51,991 bases of DNA, taken from positions 1 through 51,991 of the forward strand of contig JABITN010000067.1 of NCBI GenBank assembly GCA_018700525.1. The letters are read 5' to 3'. Shown one piece after another: positions 16,486 through 25,705 of this stretch. The notes beneath the pieces are model-generated. The model had not been told where the DNA came from, made no database searches, and saw only the letters and a list, made by a program, of their open reading frames with translations. The DNA is from Opitutales bacterium. GTDB taxonomy: Bacteria > Verrucomicrobiota > Verrucomicrobiia > Opitutales > Opitutaceae. Numbering within the stretch: the stretch's first letter is position 1; every line of letters begins with the position of its first letter. The position numbers were made by a program, and so were the translations under genes.

Positions 16486-17346
16486 CTACTTGCCCCCGCT
16501 TGACTTTAGAATATTTTCTAGATCGTCCGCATTCGGAACCAATCCCGCCTCTAAACTGCGACGAGCCAACTCTACCGCCATAATCGGGGCTAAACCGCGA
16601 GCAAATGCTCCAATAGCGCGGGACATACAAATGTAGTAATTTTCCTCAGCTTCATTGCCGAACTCGATCATATTGCAAATCGGATTAACAAAACCATACG
16701 CTCCGAAAATCCCGTAGAACGTACCACTCAAAGCAGCCGAAATCTTGTAGCCTATAACCGCCGGTCCCTGGTCGATAACGCTCATTGTCAAAATGATACC
16801 CATAACTGCCGCGACTATCCCAATCCCAGGAAGCGAATCGCCCACCAAATGCAGGACGTTGATTGGGCCATGAGCCGTATTCTTCTTCGCATCGATCTCA
16901 GCTTTGAGCAAAGGCTCTAGCTGATCGGGCTTAATCTTACCATCGATAATCGGTCTCAAAGCCGAGCAAAGGAAAATCACTTTTTCCTCGTCCGCTAGAA
17001 AATTCGGATAGTTCTGAAAAATAGAGCTCGATTCCGGAGCGCTCACATGCTCGTCTAAAGCCAACAGACCATTGCGACGCCCCAGCATAAACATCTCGTA
17101 CAAAACCTTCATCAGATCCAAGTAGTCGTCCCTTTTCGGACCAGCTCCCTTGAGCACGCCAAAAACCGCACGCATAGTACGCTTGAGCACGTCCATCGGA
17201 GCACTCACGAGCAACATACCACAGGTGATACCTACGATTGCTATGGCTTCCGAATTGTGCCACAACAACAGTACGTTTCCGCCTGCCATAGTGAAGGCCG
17301 TTGCTGTAGCCGCGATAACGATTATGTATCCGATTATTATAAACAT
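16486..17346 (-). CDS. motA: Flagellar stator protein MotA
   Basis: The four-helix stator subunit, 286 aa. Helices lie near residues 1-21, 31-50, about 168-190 and 203-225. The family's SLPGIGIVAAVMGI and GAYGFVNPICN contain the two functional prolines, and the cytoplasmic loop holds GRRNGLLALDEH with the Arg and Glu that contact FliG. A strong AGGAGG ribosome site lies 9 bases before the ATG. It is paired with motB downstream. Confidence 0.96.
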   Translation of the reverse strand: MFIIIGYIIVIAATATAFTMAGGNVLLLWHNSEAIAIVGITCGMLLVSAPMDVLKRTMRAVFGVLKGAGPKRDDYLDLMKVLYEMFMLGRRNGLLALDEHVSAPESSSIFQNYPNFLADEEKVIFLCSALRPIIDGKIKPDQLEPLLKAEIDAKKNTAHGPINVLHLVGDSLPGIGIVAAVMGIILTMSVIDQGPAVIGYKISAALSGTFYGIFGAYGFVNPICNMIEFGNEAEENYYICMSRAIGAFARGLAPIMAVELARRSLEAGLVPNADDLENILKSSGGK

Positions 17347-17361
17347 AGCTCTCGGCCTCCT

Positions 17362-17388
17362 TTATCGGCTGGATTCCAAGGAGCTTAA
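17362..17388 (-). promoter_or_regulatory. Candidate sigma-28 (FliA) promoter before motA
   Basis: On the minus strand GCCGATAA (17369-17362) matches the sigma-28 -10 box perfectly. TTAAGCTC (17388-17381) matches 5 of 8 positions of the TAAAGTTT -35 box at exactly 11 bases' spacing. It lies in the fliA-motA gap, and motAB are classic sigma-28 targets. A caveat: the ribosome site AGGAGG follows the -10 box at once, so a start at the usual distance would remove most of it. Confidence 0.4.
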
Positions 17389-17405
17389 CACCAGATCTGC
17401 GGAGG

Positions 17406-18215
17406 TTACTTATGCATCACGCTCGTGATGTAGCTTCGCAAGCTTATGATGGCCTGAGAGTGGATCTGACAAATGCGAGATTCGGTAAGCCCAAATACCT
17501 CCGCGATTTCCGCCAGGCGCATGTCCTGAAAGTAATACATAGCCAAAACCTTGCGCGGAACCTCAGGCAATTGATTGATTCGCTCGGCGACCAACTGCGT
17601 GACCTCGTCCTTCTCCATTTTGGAGGTTACCGGCACGACGCCTTCATCTGGAATGATCTCGTTGAGATCCGCCGAATCGGAATCCACGCCGCCCGAAGAA
17701 GACGCACTATCTAGGGGTAAAAAACTTATCGGACGCACTTCAACCATGAGCTGATTGTACTCCTTATGGGTCAGGCCCAACTCCGTGCGGATCTCATCCT
17801 CTTCCGCTGGGCGACCGAGCCTTTGCTCGAGCTCCTCTACGGTTTTACGAAGTTTCTTGAAATTCGTGCGGGCATTGCGAGGCATCCAGTCCATTCGACG
17901 CAATTCGTCGAGAATAGAACCACGAATGCGCATCGCTGCATAGGAGCCGAAAGATTTCTTTTGCTCAGGATCGTATTTCTTGAGTGCGCTGATGAGCCCG
18001 GTAATCCCAACGCTGTTAAGATCCTGTTCGTCGATGTGAGGGGGCAAATTAATTTTGATGCGGGCGACAATCGACCTCACCAATGGTAGATAGGTTTCAT
18101 ATAGAGCCTTCTGTTGAACAGGTGGTTTCGACGATTCGTCTTCGTATGCTTTTGCTGCGCTTGCCTTTTTCATTTTCGACGTTTCGTTACGGCTCCTAGA
18201 TATCGTTTGGTTCAT
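17406..18215 (-). CDS. fliA: RNA polymerase sigma-28 factor FliA
   Basis: The flagellar sigma factor, 269 aa. Region 2 is clear (LVRSIVARIKINLPPHID, DLNSVGITGLISALKKYD, FGSYAAMRIRGSILDELRR), then region 3 (EDEIRTELGLTHKEYNQLM) and region 4 with ALAMYYF-like RKVLAMYYFQDMRLAEIA and FGLTESRICQIHSQA. A 35-residue polar N-terminal extension precedes region 2. It lies 11 bases after orf90. No flgM anti-sigma gene is seen in the window. Confidence 0.96.
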   Translation of the reverse strand: MNQTISRSRNETSKMKKASAAKAYEDESSKPPVQQKALYETYLPLVRSIVARIKINLPPHIDEQDLNSVGITGLISALKKYDPEQKKSFGSYAAMRIRGSILDELRRMDWMPRNARTNFKKLRKTVEELEQRLGRPAEEDEIRTELGLTHKEYNQLMVEVRPISFLPLDSASSSGGVDSDSADLNEIIPDEGVVPVTSKMEKDEVTQLVAERINQLPEVPRKVLAMYYFQDMRLAEIAEVFGLTESRICQIHSQAIISLRSYITSVMHK

Positions 18216-18226
18216 GGCGTGAGTAC

Positions 18227-18499
18227 TTATGCGGGTTTTACAACTGGGTTTTTAGCTTCTTGTCGTTTGCGCTCTTCAGCTTCGGCGATCGCTGCTACGG
18301 CGGCCTGTTGCTTTTCCATGAGCATTTGTTTCACATTCCTTATCCAAATTAACGAGACCCATCGAAAAAGCAGACCGATAACGATACTGCCAATACTCGC
18401 ATGAACAAGCGAATCGACGGGCGGTTTTCCCGCAACCAAACTTGTCGCGAATATCACGACAAAACCCAAAAGGCCTCCTAGACACATCGCGTATTTCAT
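18227..18499 (-). CDS. Small two-helix membrane protein between flhF and fliA
   Basis: A 90-aa protein with two predicted membrane helices (about residues 5-23 and 33-53) and a C-terminal Ala/Lys/Glu-rich cytoplasmic helix. It overlaps flhF by 4 bases and precedes fliA by 11, so it is translationally coupled. This is the place where flhG usually sits. It has no nucleotide-binding motif and no recognised family. Confidence 0.65.
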   Translation of the reverse strand: MKYAMCLGGLLGFVVIFATSLVAGKPPVDSLVHASIGSIVIGLLFRWVSLIWIRNVKQMLMEKQQAAVAAIAEAEERKRQEAKNPVVKPA

Positions 18500-19812
18500 G
18501 CGCTGGCTATCGCCTCTCGGTTGATTGCTCCGTTCTCGACAGGCTTACGAGCCGCCGATTTTGCAGATGCGAGCGAGCGCCCCTGCGGGAAAGTCTTTTC
18601 TAAAAGATAGCTGTACGGATCCATAGTGTACTCCCCAGCTGGGTTGGGTCCGTAACTAAAAAAGAGCGGACGAGAACCGCCGTTCAAAGCGAACTTCCAC
18701 AATTTGCCGGCCCTTCTGGCTTCATCCAAATGCGAAAAAACCACATGTCGGGCTCCCATTTTACCGCCAACCGCGATAGACTCTGCTATCAATTCCGTCT
18801 CATAGGCAGCGTTCACCACAACAACACTCTCGTCGACCTCCATCTCTTCGAGTATCTGCGAACATGCGCCGACAGACGCAGCATCTGAAAAATTCACTCC
18901 AGGCAAATCCAAATAAAGAGGGCGACGCACGGGGTCTTCCGCCGCTTCCTCGATCGAACGATACAATGGAACACCCAAGATATCGCAAAACGCCTCCAAC
19001 CCATCCGAAGGATTCGGGACCGAACCATCTATCTTCAAAACCGCAGTTTCCAGGCCGTTAACGAAAACGTCAGCCGATAAGGCTTTGCACAAAGCAGAGG
19101 TCTTACCAACGCCACATCCGCCAATGAATGCACGTCGCGAGCCGGTCAATTCCTGCTTTTCGCTAGGGAAACGACCTCGCAACCAATCGCAGATCCGGCT
19201 GTAGATCTCCATAGTAGGCAAATCGCCAATACTGCTGAAGTTCAACTCGTAACGGATTCGCTCGATCAATGAATCGTCGAACCCAACCGACCGCAGCATT
19301 GAAACTGCACGGTCAACGTGTTCCATCGTTCCCGAACGAACAGGATTAGCCGCCGTTCCAAGAGGCGCTTCCATCGCAGCAACATCCGACTTCTCCATAT
19401 CCGAGAAATACGATTTCGAGCCATTTTCTGAATACAGATTCTCGATCGGCTTCTTTGGTTTGGGTACCACTGATCCCGACTGGGCATTTTTTTCCTCTTG
19501 TTGGGAAATAGGTTTATCTTTGCCTGCTTGAAAAAGCGGTTCCGGTTCTGTAGACGGCGACTGCGCATTCGGTTCTGCCTTCGCCTTTGAATCCAAGTTG
19601 GATCGAGGAACTTCTACTAGAATTTCTAAACGTGGCTTTTTCAAAAAGCGTTTCAATCCATCCGCTTCAACTTGCGTTACCGACAACACTTTTGCCGCTT
19701 CCCCAAATTTCTCCTGAATCGCCTGAACCGCTTCGCCAGCACTATCTGCAACAATCTTGATTTGCATCGTTTCCGATTGGGTCTGAACTGCTTGGGAAAT
19801 AGTGGTATTCAT
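18496..19812 (-). CDS. flhF: Flagellar biosynthesis GTPase FlhF (divergent)
   Basis: An SRP-type GTPase that places flagella at the pole. The N-terminus (KIVADSAGEAVQAIQEKFG, then LSVTQVEADGLKRF) and helical linker match FlhF. The G1 loop GGCGVGKT (231-238) is intact. Other motifs are degraded: the TYR-containing G2 region is not recognisable, DTAGR has become DLPGV (302-306), and the guanine-specificity TKxD has become SHLD (360-363). At 438 aa, length is normal. It lies 21 bases after flhA. GTP use may be altered or lost. Confidence 0.88.
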   Translation of the reverse strand: MNTTISQAVQTQSETMQIKIVADSAGEAVQAIQEKFGEAAKVLSVTQVEADGLKRFLKKPRLEILVEVPRSNLDSKAKAEPNAQSPSTEPEPLFQAGKDKPISQQEEKNAQSGSVVPKPKKPIENLYSENGSKSYFSDMEKSDVAAMEAPLGTAANPVRSGTMEHVDRAVSMLRSVGFDDSLIERIRYELNFSSIGDLPTMEIYSRICDWLRGRFPSEKQELTGSRRAFIGGCGVGKTSALCKALSADVFVNGLETAVLKIDGSVPNPSDGLEAFCDILGVPLYRSIEEAAEDPVRRPLYLDLPGVNFSDAASVGACSQILEEMEVDESVVVVNAAYETELIAESIAVGGKMGARHVVFSHLDEARRAGKLWKFALNGGSRPLFFSYGPNPAGEYTMDPYSYLLEKTFPQGRSLASAKSAARKPVENGAINREAIASA

Positions 19813-19833
19813 GCGAGTGTAGAGATTTGCTTA

Positions 19834-22038
19834 TTAGTTACTGAAGGCCATTTCCGGAGCACGCTCGGTGGTTGCGTTCCCAGCCATTTCCTGCATCTGC
19901 GACTGGATAAAATCCGGCAAGACTATGATTGCGTGATTTTGTATCTCCGTCGAAGACGGCAATTCCTGATAGCTCAGGATATTCAGCTTGGGCAGCGAAG
20001 GCTCGAAGAAGCGCTTGAATGGGAGCCTAATCTCCGCCGCGGTCACTAACACTGGTAATAATCCATTCTCTATCATATCGTTCGCTTTCAATGCCAATTC
20101 ACGTAGCAAATGCTGCGCCAACTGCGGATCAAGCGACAAAGTATAGTCCGTATTCGTTCTTTGGATTTTGGTAGCGATCACTTGTTCCAATCGAGGATCC
20201 ATAGTGATTGCCTTTAATACCCCTTTTTCAGACTCGTATTCCGCTACGAAAAACTCCCCTAGCTTACGGCGAACATATTCGGATAGGTCATCCGGATTCT
20301 TCGAAACACTCGCAAAATCTCCGATCGCCTCCAGGGCCAAGGTCAGGTTTCGAATCGAAACGCCTTCTTTTAACAAATTCTGAAACACTCGATGGATAAT
20401 ACCAACAGTGACGAGATCAGGCAACAATTCTGAAACCAATGCCGGGTGACTTTCCTGCACATGATCCATTAACTTCTGCACATCTTGCCTACTCACCAAA
20501 TACATAGAATTGGTCTTAAGAATCTCAGATAGATGCGTAACTAGAACTGAGCTCGAGTCTACGATCGAAAATCCGCTTAATTCCGCATTCTTCTTCTCCT
20601 CTTCATCCACCCAAACCGCTTCGATTCCGAAAACCGGCTCAACAGTTGGGATTCCGTTCGGCTGTGTCTCGCTATTCGATACATTCATCGCCATCCAGCG
20701 ATTCGGCATAACCTCGCCACGAGCGATTTCCTTGTTATGCAACAAAAAACGATACTCATTGCTTTCGAGTTCCAAATTATCACGCACTGCAATCGGTGGA
20801 ACGACTATCCCCAATTCCCGAGCAAGCGTTTTGCGAACTCCCGTTACACGTTCAAGAAGATCGCCTCCTTCGGCTTTATCTGCTAGGGACAACAGATTGT
20901 ATCCAATTTCCAAAGCAAACACATCAACTTCGATTAGCTTTTCGAATTCGCCCGGCAAATGTTTCCCATCCAACTCACCGTCTTCGCCAGCAGCTTCCGC
21001 TTCCCCAGAAGCAGATGTTCCTCCATCCATTCGCGCTGCTTCATCTTGTTTCTTTTTGCTGTTCTTTCTCAAAACATACATCAAACAAGCAAAAAGAAAT
21101 CCCATGAAAAAGAACGGAGCCTTTGGCATACTTGGTATCAAACCAAGCCCGAACATCATAGCCGAAAGTAAACCAAGAGCTTTGGGATAGGCAGAAAGCT
21201 GACCGCCAATTTGATCTCCAAGGTTATTCGAATCGCCCGAGGTCCGTGTTACTAAAACACCCGCTGCCAACGAAACGATCAATCCGGGGATTTGAGAGAC
21301 AAGGCCATCTCCAATCGAGAGCAATGTAAATTTCTGCACAGCATCGCCAAAGCCCAAACCATGCTGGATCATCCCAATCGCGATCCCGCCAAGAACATTG
21401 ATGGCAGTGATCAGAATACCAGCTGTCGCATCCCCACGAACGAATTTACTCGCACCATCCATTGCTCCATAGAAGTCGGCTTCCTTTTGAATCTTTTCCC
21501 GTCGTTCGGTCGCCTTAACTTCGTCGATAATTCCTGCGTTCAATTCCGCATCGATCGACATCTGCTTACCAGGCATCGCATCCAGCGTGAATCGAGCTGC
21601 CACTTCCGCAATACGCCCGGAACCCTTTGTGATGACCATAAAATTGATCGCCACCAAAATCAAAAACACGACCGTACCCACCAAATAATTATTGCCTACT
21701 ACGAAGGTGCCAAAAGATTCGATGACATTACCTGCGTCACCCTTTAGTAAAATCAGTTTTGTCGAAGCTACGTTCAGGCCTAATCGATAAATCGTCAGTC
21801 CGAGTAAAATCGTTGGGAAGCCAGTAAATTCGGAAGGCTCTTTAACGTAGATGATAACGACCATCACCAAAAGCGCCGCACCAATGCTGCCAACCAAAAG
21901 GAAGTCCAACATCAAACCCGGCAATGGCACGAACAACAACAATACCGTGCCAAACATCCCTAGCGTTACCAAAGTATCGCCACTTTTCAATGACCCAAAT
22001 ATGCTTTTTAGGTCGAATCCGTTATTCTTCTGATCCAT
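19834..22038 (-). CDS. flhA: Flagellar export gate protein FlhA
   Basis: The major export-gate subunit. Eight membrane helices fill the first ~330 residues; the family signature GSGRIAEVAARFTLDAMPGK and IQKEADFYGAMDGASKFVRG is intact. A large cytoplasmic domain follows, ending LPSSTEIQNHAIIVLPDF. The ATG at 22038 is preferred over a TTG two codons upstream, which overlaps the flhB stop. About 734 aa, with a charged linker near residues 335-365. Confidence 0.97.
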   Translation of the reverse strand: MDQKNNGFDLKSIFGSLKSGDTLVTLGMFGTVLLLFVPLPGLMLDFLLVGSIGAALLVMVVIIYVKEPSEFTGFPTILLGLTIYRLGLNVASTKLILLKGDAGNVIESFGTFVVGNNYLVGTVVFLILVAINFMVITKGSGRIAEVAARFTLDAMPGKQMSIDAELNAGIIDEVKATERREKIQKEADFYGAMDGASKFVRGDATAGILITAINVLGGIAIGMIQHGLGFGDAVQKFTLLSIGDGLVSQIPGLIVSLAAGVLVTRTSGDSNNLGDQIGGQLSAYPKALGLLSAMMFGLGLIPSMPKAPFFFMGFLFACLMYVLRKNSKKKQDEAARMDGGTSASGEAEAAGEDGELDGKHLPGEFEKLIEVDVFALEIGYNLLSLADKAEGGDLLERVTGVRKTLARELGIVVPPIAVRDNLELESNEYRFLLHNKEIARGEVMPNRWMAMNVSNSETQPNGIPTVEPVFGIEAVWVDEEEKKNAELSGFSIVDSSSVLVTHLSEILKTNSMYLVSRQDVQKLMDHVQESHPALVSELLPDLVTVGIIHRVFQNLLKEGVSIRNLTLALEAIGDFASVSKNPDDLSEYVRRKLGEFFVAEYESEKGVLKAITMDPRLEQVIATKIQRTNTDYTLSLDPQLAQHLLRELALKANDMIENGLLPVLVTAAEIRLPFKRFFEPSLPKLNILSYQELPSSTEIQNHAIIVLPDFIQSQMQEMAGNATTERAPEMAFSN

Positions 22039-22040
22039 GG

Positions 22041-23147
22041 TCAACGACTGCTTTTAACTGCTCTCCTAGCCTTCAGTTTGTGAAAGTAATATTTATGTGT
22101 CTTATAAACGAATGCCAAAATTTCGGCAACCGATTGGTACATTTCTGCTGGAATCGATTGCCCGACTCTACCAACTTTGTATAGCATCCGAGCCACCAAT
22201 TTATTTTCAACAATCGGTACGCCACTTTCCTTCGCGACTTCCTTGATACGCAAAGCGAAAGCATTTTCACCCTTAGCTAAAACCATCGGGGCTTCATCAA
22301 CGCCGCGCTCGTATTTCATAGCAACAGCATAGTGAGTCGGATTCGTTACGATAACATCAGCCGTCTCCACTTCGTCTAACATTTGCTTTTCCATCAAACG
22401 CATCGACATCGCCATGCGAGCCTTCCGGACTTCCGGACTCATATCCATGTCTTTCCGTTCTTGCTTAACCTCCTCCTTCGTCATCTTGAGGTCAGTTGCC
22501 GTCTTTATCTTAGAATAGATATAACTGATTGCTGCGATCATTGAAACAAAAATCACAAGACGAATAAATACATAAATAATTGTATCCGTTATAAAAACAC
22601 CGATATGATTGAAATCGATAGGCGCATAGAAAATCGGATCGCCCACAATCTTCTGTACCGCTCCGTATAGCACGATACCAATGGCGACGAGTTTCAGCAC
22701 ATCAATACCGAACTTAACCAGAGTATCTTTAGAAACGAGACGTTTGGCCCCTATAATCGGATTAAGTTTCTCGAAACCGAATTTCAAGGCTTTCGGAGTG
22801 AGACGGAATCCAGACTGCAACCCACCTGCAATAATCGCCGCAATAAATCCCGCTAACAGAAAAGGTCCTGAAAGCCGAGACATTGTAGCCAATGCCTGGA
22901 GGGACCAATACTCTATACCGTTCTCGCTAAGATTGACGCTAGAAAGATTCGTGAAAATCTTAACCGTCAGATTCATGACGTTCATTGAAACGCCTTTCCC
23001 GAACCAAGCCACGACAAGCAGGCCGGCGAATAATGTAAACGCCATGCCGATCTCGGGAGACTGAGCGAAATTTCCCTTCTCGAATGCTTCGTCAACACGT
23101 TTTGATGAAGCTTGTTCTGTTTTCGAATCTTTATCGGTCTCAGCCAT
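22041..23147 (-). CDS. flhB: Flagellar export protein FlhB
   Basis: The substrate-specificity switch of the export apparatus, 368 aa. Four membrane helices are followed by a cytoplasmic domain with the self-cleavage motif NPTHYAVAMKY. The N-terminus (DKDSKTEQASSKRVDEA) has the family's T-E-x-A-S/T pattern. It shares one base with fliR and ends 2 bases before the flhA ATG. Confidence 0.97.
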   Translation of the reverse strand: MAETDKDSKTEQASSKRVDEAFEKGNFAQSPEIGMAFTLFAGLLVVAWFGKGVSMNVMNLTVKIFTNLSSVNLSENGIEYWSLQALATMSRLSGPFLLAGFIAAIIAGGLQSGFRLTPKALKFGFEKLNPIIGAKRLVSKDTLVKFGIDVLKLVAIGIVLYGAVQKIVGDPIFYAPIDFNHIGVFITDTIIYVFIRLVIFVSMIAAISYIYSKIKTATDLKMTKEEVKQERKDMDMSPEVRKARMAMSMRLMEKQMLDEVETADVIVTNPTHYAVAMKYERGVDEAPMVLAKGENAFALRIKEVAKESGVPIVENKLVARMLYKVGRVGQSIPAEMYQSVAEILAFVYKTHKYYFHKLKARRAVKSSR

Positions 23148-23917
23148 CAGAATGCAGGGCGAAACATAATGAAACGCATCATCATCTCAGGCAACTTTTC
23201 AGTATACCTGAGAATATAGCTTACGATCATCAATGATGAGAAGGAGAAAATAGCGGTACCCGCAAGGATCCGCACCGAAAAGCTGAGAATGAAAACATTG
23301 AGCTTTGGAACAACTTTGCCTAACACGGCAAAAACGAGGTTGACCAGAAAGTTGACCGCGATGACCGGTGCCGCCATCAATATACCTACTTTAAATACTC
23401 CTGCAGTCTGCTCGACTAAAAACTCTAGAGCATACCCATTTTCTACCATGTAACCAACCGGAGAAACTTCGTAGCTCGATATAAACGCTCGAAAAACATT
23501 GTATTCTCCTCCCGTCAACAAAAGCACCATCATTCCGAGAAAGTACATCATCGAGCTCAACGGTCCTGCTCCTCGAGCACTTGACGGATCGAATTCAGCG
23601 CCAGGAGTAAGACCTATTTCGACAGTCAGAATATAGGCAGCGAAATCCAAAACGAAAAAGAGCATTCGTACAGCGAAACCCATTGCCAAACCAACCGCGA
23701 TTTCTTTTGCCATCCAAATCGCCAACACCCATAAGGAACTCGGCATCGCTACATTGATGTCAACTAAAGGAAAAACAATAATAGCGAAAGCTACTGAAAA
23801 ACCAGCTTTGGCAATCAGAGGTATAGCGTCATGGGCGAAGAACGGTACGTACAAAAAGAGCCCAACCATTCTGGTTAGGATTAACATGAATACAAATACG
23901 TCCGCTATTTCAACCAT
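23147..23917 (-). CDS. fliR: Flagellar export protein FliR
   Basis: An export-gate core membrane protein, 256 aa, with about six helices. The N-terminal FMLILTRMVGLFLYVPFF and later MAAPVIAVNFLVNLVFAVLG are typical of FliR. It lies 4 bases after fliQ and overlaps flhB by one base. Confidence 0.95.
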   Translation of the reverse strand: MVEIADVFVFMLILTRMVGLFLYVPFFAHDAIPLIAKAGFSVAFAIIVFPLVDINVAMPSSLWVLAIWMAKEIAVGLAMGFAVRMLFFVLDFAAYILTVEIGLTPGAEFDPSSARGAGPLSSMMYFLGMMVLLLTGGEYNVFRAFISSYEVSPVGYMVENGYALEFLVEQTAGVFKVGILMAAPVIAVNFLVNLVFAVLGKVVPKLNVFILSFSVRILAGTAIFSFSSLMIVSYILRYTEKLPEMMMRFIMFRPAF

Positions 23918-23921
23918 GGAT

Positions 23922-24191
23922 TCAAAAAGGGATTTCAGGGATTTTGGTTAAAACCGTGATCGTAAAATTCATTAGCGTCTCCATCAACCAGGACGCGGAA
24001 AATACGAGTACGCCACCCACTGCGAACAACTTCGGCGCAAACGAAAGCGTCTGCTCTTGAATACTTGTAACCGCCTGAATCAAAGAGATCGCAAGACCCA
24101 CGACAATCGTCGTCAACAGGATAGGACTCACAAGCAGCAACGCATTGTAGATGGCTTGACGAAACAATTCTATGGCCATTTCCAAACTCAT
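23922..24191 (-). CDS. fliQ: Flagellar export protein FliQ
   Basis: An 89-aa export-gate protein with two membrane helices. The family pattern is plain: ALLLVSPILLTTIVVGLAIS, LIQAVTSIQEQTLSFAPK and SWLMETLMNF. It overlaps fliP by 4 bases. Confidence 0.96.
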   Translation of the reverse strand: MSLEMAIELFRQAIYNALLLVSPILLTTIVVGLAISLIQAVTSIQEQTLSFAPKLFAVGGVLVFSASWLMETLMNFTITVLTKIPEIPF

Positions 24192-24958
24192 ATATTAAAA
24201 CTCTGTACGAGGTTTTTGATGACGAGCGTCCATCCGTCCACCAAGACGAATAACAATAGCTTAAAAGGCAAAGAGATAACAATTGGTGGCATCATCATCA
24301 TGCCCATAGCCATTAGAGTCGTACCTACGAGGAAATCGATTAGAATAAAGGGAAGGAAAATCAAGAAACCCATTTGAAACGCGGTTCGGATCTCGCTCAT
24401 TACAAATGAAGGAACCACTACTCGCATCGGAAGCTCATCCGTTGAAGTAGGCCCCATCCGTGCCAATTCCAAAAAGAACTCCACGTCATCTAATTTCGTT
24501 TGCTTCAACATAAACTCGCGCAACGGACCAGAACCATTTTCAAGTGCTTGCTCGGTCGTAATCGTCTTATCGAACAAAGGCTGCAAAGCGTTTTGATTCA
24601 CATCCTCAAACACAGGCTGCATGACGAAAAATGTAATAACGAGAGCTAGCCCAACAATTAGCTGATTCGATGGAGCTTGATGCACTCCCAGAGCCGTTCG
24701 AACAAAACCGAGAACTATAATAATCCGAGTAAAACTAGTCATCAAAACGATGATCGATGGACCCAGCGTCAAAAGGGTCATCAAAAGTAAAATCTGAATA
24801 GCGGTACCCACATCCTGAGCACCATCTGCCTGATCTCCCATATTCAGACTTAACTGTACCCCCGACGTGCCAACGCCTCCGGAAGCCTGTCCGTAGGCGA
24901 CGGAAGAAAAGCTCAAAAAAAAGAGTGCAACCAAGATTATGGATACGATTTTCTTCAT
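24188..24958 (-). CDS. fliP: Flagellar export protein FliP
   Basis: An export-gate core protein, 256 aa with a cleavable signal peptide (about residues 1-24). The family signatures are present: TSFTRIIIVLGFVRTALG, QLIVGLALVITFFVMQPVF, VVPSFVMSEIRTAFQMGFLI and MMMMPPIVISLPFKLLLFVL with the final VQSF. It is coupled to fliO and fliQ by 4-base overlaps. Confidence 0.97.
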   Translation of the reverse strand: MKKIVSIILVALFFLSFSSVAYGQASGGVGTSGVQLSLNMGDQADGAQDVGTAIQILLLMTLLTLGPSIIVLMTSFTRIIIVLGFVRTALGVHQAPSNQLIVGLALVITFFVMQPVFEDVNQNALQPLFDKTITTEQALENGSGPLREFMLKQTKLDDVEFFLELARMGPTSTDELPMRVVVPSFVMSEIRTAFQMGFLIFLPFILIDFLVGTTLMAMGMMMMPPIVISLPFKLLLFVLVDGWTLVIKNLVQSFNI

Positions 24959-25440
24959 GCTATTTCATTAACGGAACTTTTATCGACTTGAGGCTCAAGG
25001 TTTGGAAAACCATTCCGATATCCATCTAAAGAGGTTAGATAATCTATCTTACCAGGGCCGACTCCCAAAAGAATTTTCTTATCCTCGTATTCGACGACCA
25101 TAATGTACTGCCGATTTCCAAGCATCCGACTTTCAGCGACTTTGAGCTTTCCCTCTTTGTTAGCGAATGGCTTGCGAAGAACGCCTCTCTTAAAAAGATA
25201 CCAAGCTGCAACAGCCATCGCTCCAAGAATGAGCAAGTATCCAAAGATAGTTACAATCATCCCAGCAGGCGAAGAACTCTCAGAAACAAGATCCGCATAC
25301 GGACTGTTCGAATCGGAATTCTCTTCGGTAGGGGCGTTTTGGGGATAAACTACTGTTGGCTCGTCAGCGGACTCTTCTTGCGCGTACGCGGTCGGCAGGG
25401 CTATCGAGAAACAAATAGCGAATATAGCTAGTGCACGCAT
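24955..25440 (-). CDS. fliO: Flagellar biosynthesis protein FliO
   Basis: A 161-aa accessory export protein. It has a signal-like N-terminus ending AYAQ, an acidic periplasmic stretch, one membrane helix (about residues 59-80) and a cytoplasmic domain with LKVAESRMLGNRQYIMVVEY and ILLGVGPGKIDYL, the pattern of FliO. It lies 7 bases after fliN and overlaps fliP. Confidence 0.88.
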   Translation of the reverse strand: MRALAIFAICFSIALPTAYAQEESADEPTVVYPQNAPTEENSDSNSPYADLVSESSSPAGMIVTIFGYLLILGAMAVAAWYLFKRGVLRKPFANKEGKLKVAESRMLGNRQYIMVVEYEDKKILLGVGPGKIDYLTSLDGYRNGFPNLEPQVDKSSVNEIA

Positions 25441-25447
25441 TTCGATA

Positions 25448-25705
25448 TCAGGTGCTAGCCATTTCAGTTATCTTTATTCCAAAATTGTCTTCCACGACAA
25501 CCACCTCTCCATAGGCAACGAGCTTGTCGTTTATAAAGAGACCAACAGGATCCTTTGCTTCTTGATTTAGTTGAATCACAGAGCCAGGCACGAGCTCCAT
25601 CACTTCGCGCATTGGCATGCGACACGATCCAAGTTGAACCGTCATTTTTACCCTTACGTCCATAAGAAGGCTGATATCCTTCTCTTGCTGCATTAAATCA
25701 CTCAT
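25448..25705 (-). CDS. fliN: Flagellar switch protein FliN
   Basis: An 85-aa protein with the SpoA/C-ring domain: LLMDVRVKMTVQLGSCRMPM, VMELVPGSVIQLNQEA, PVGLFINDKLVAYGEVVVV and FGIKIT. It is short and lacks the N-terminal extension seen in some phyla. It overlaps fliM by 4 bases; the products form the C-ring with FliG. Confidence 0.96.
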   Translation of the reverse strand: MSDLMQQEKDISLLMDVRVKMTVQLGSCRMPMREVMELVPGSVIQLNQEAKDPVGLFINDKLVAYGEVVVVEDNFGIKITEMAST

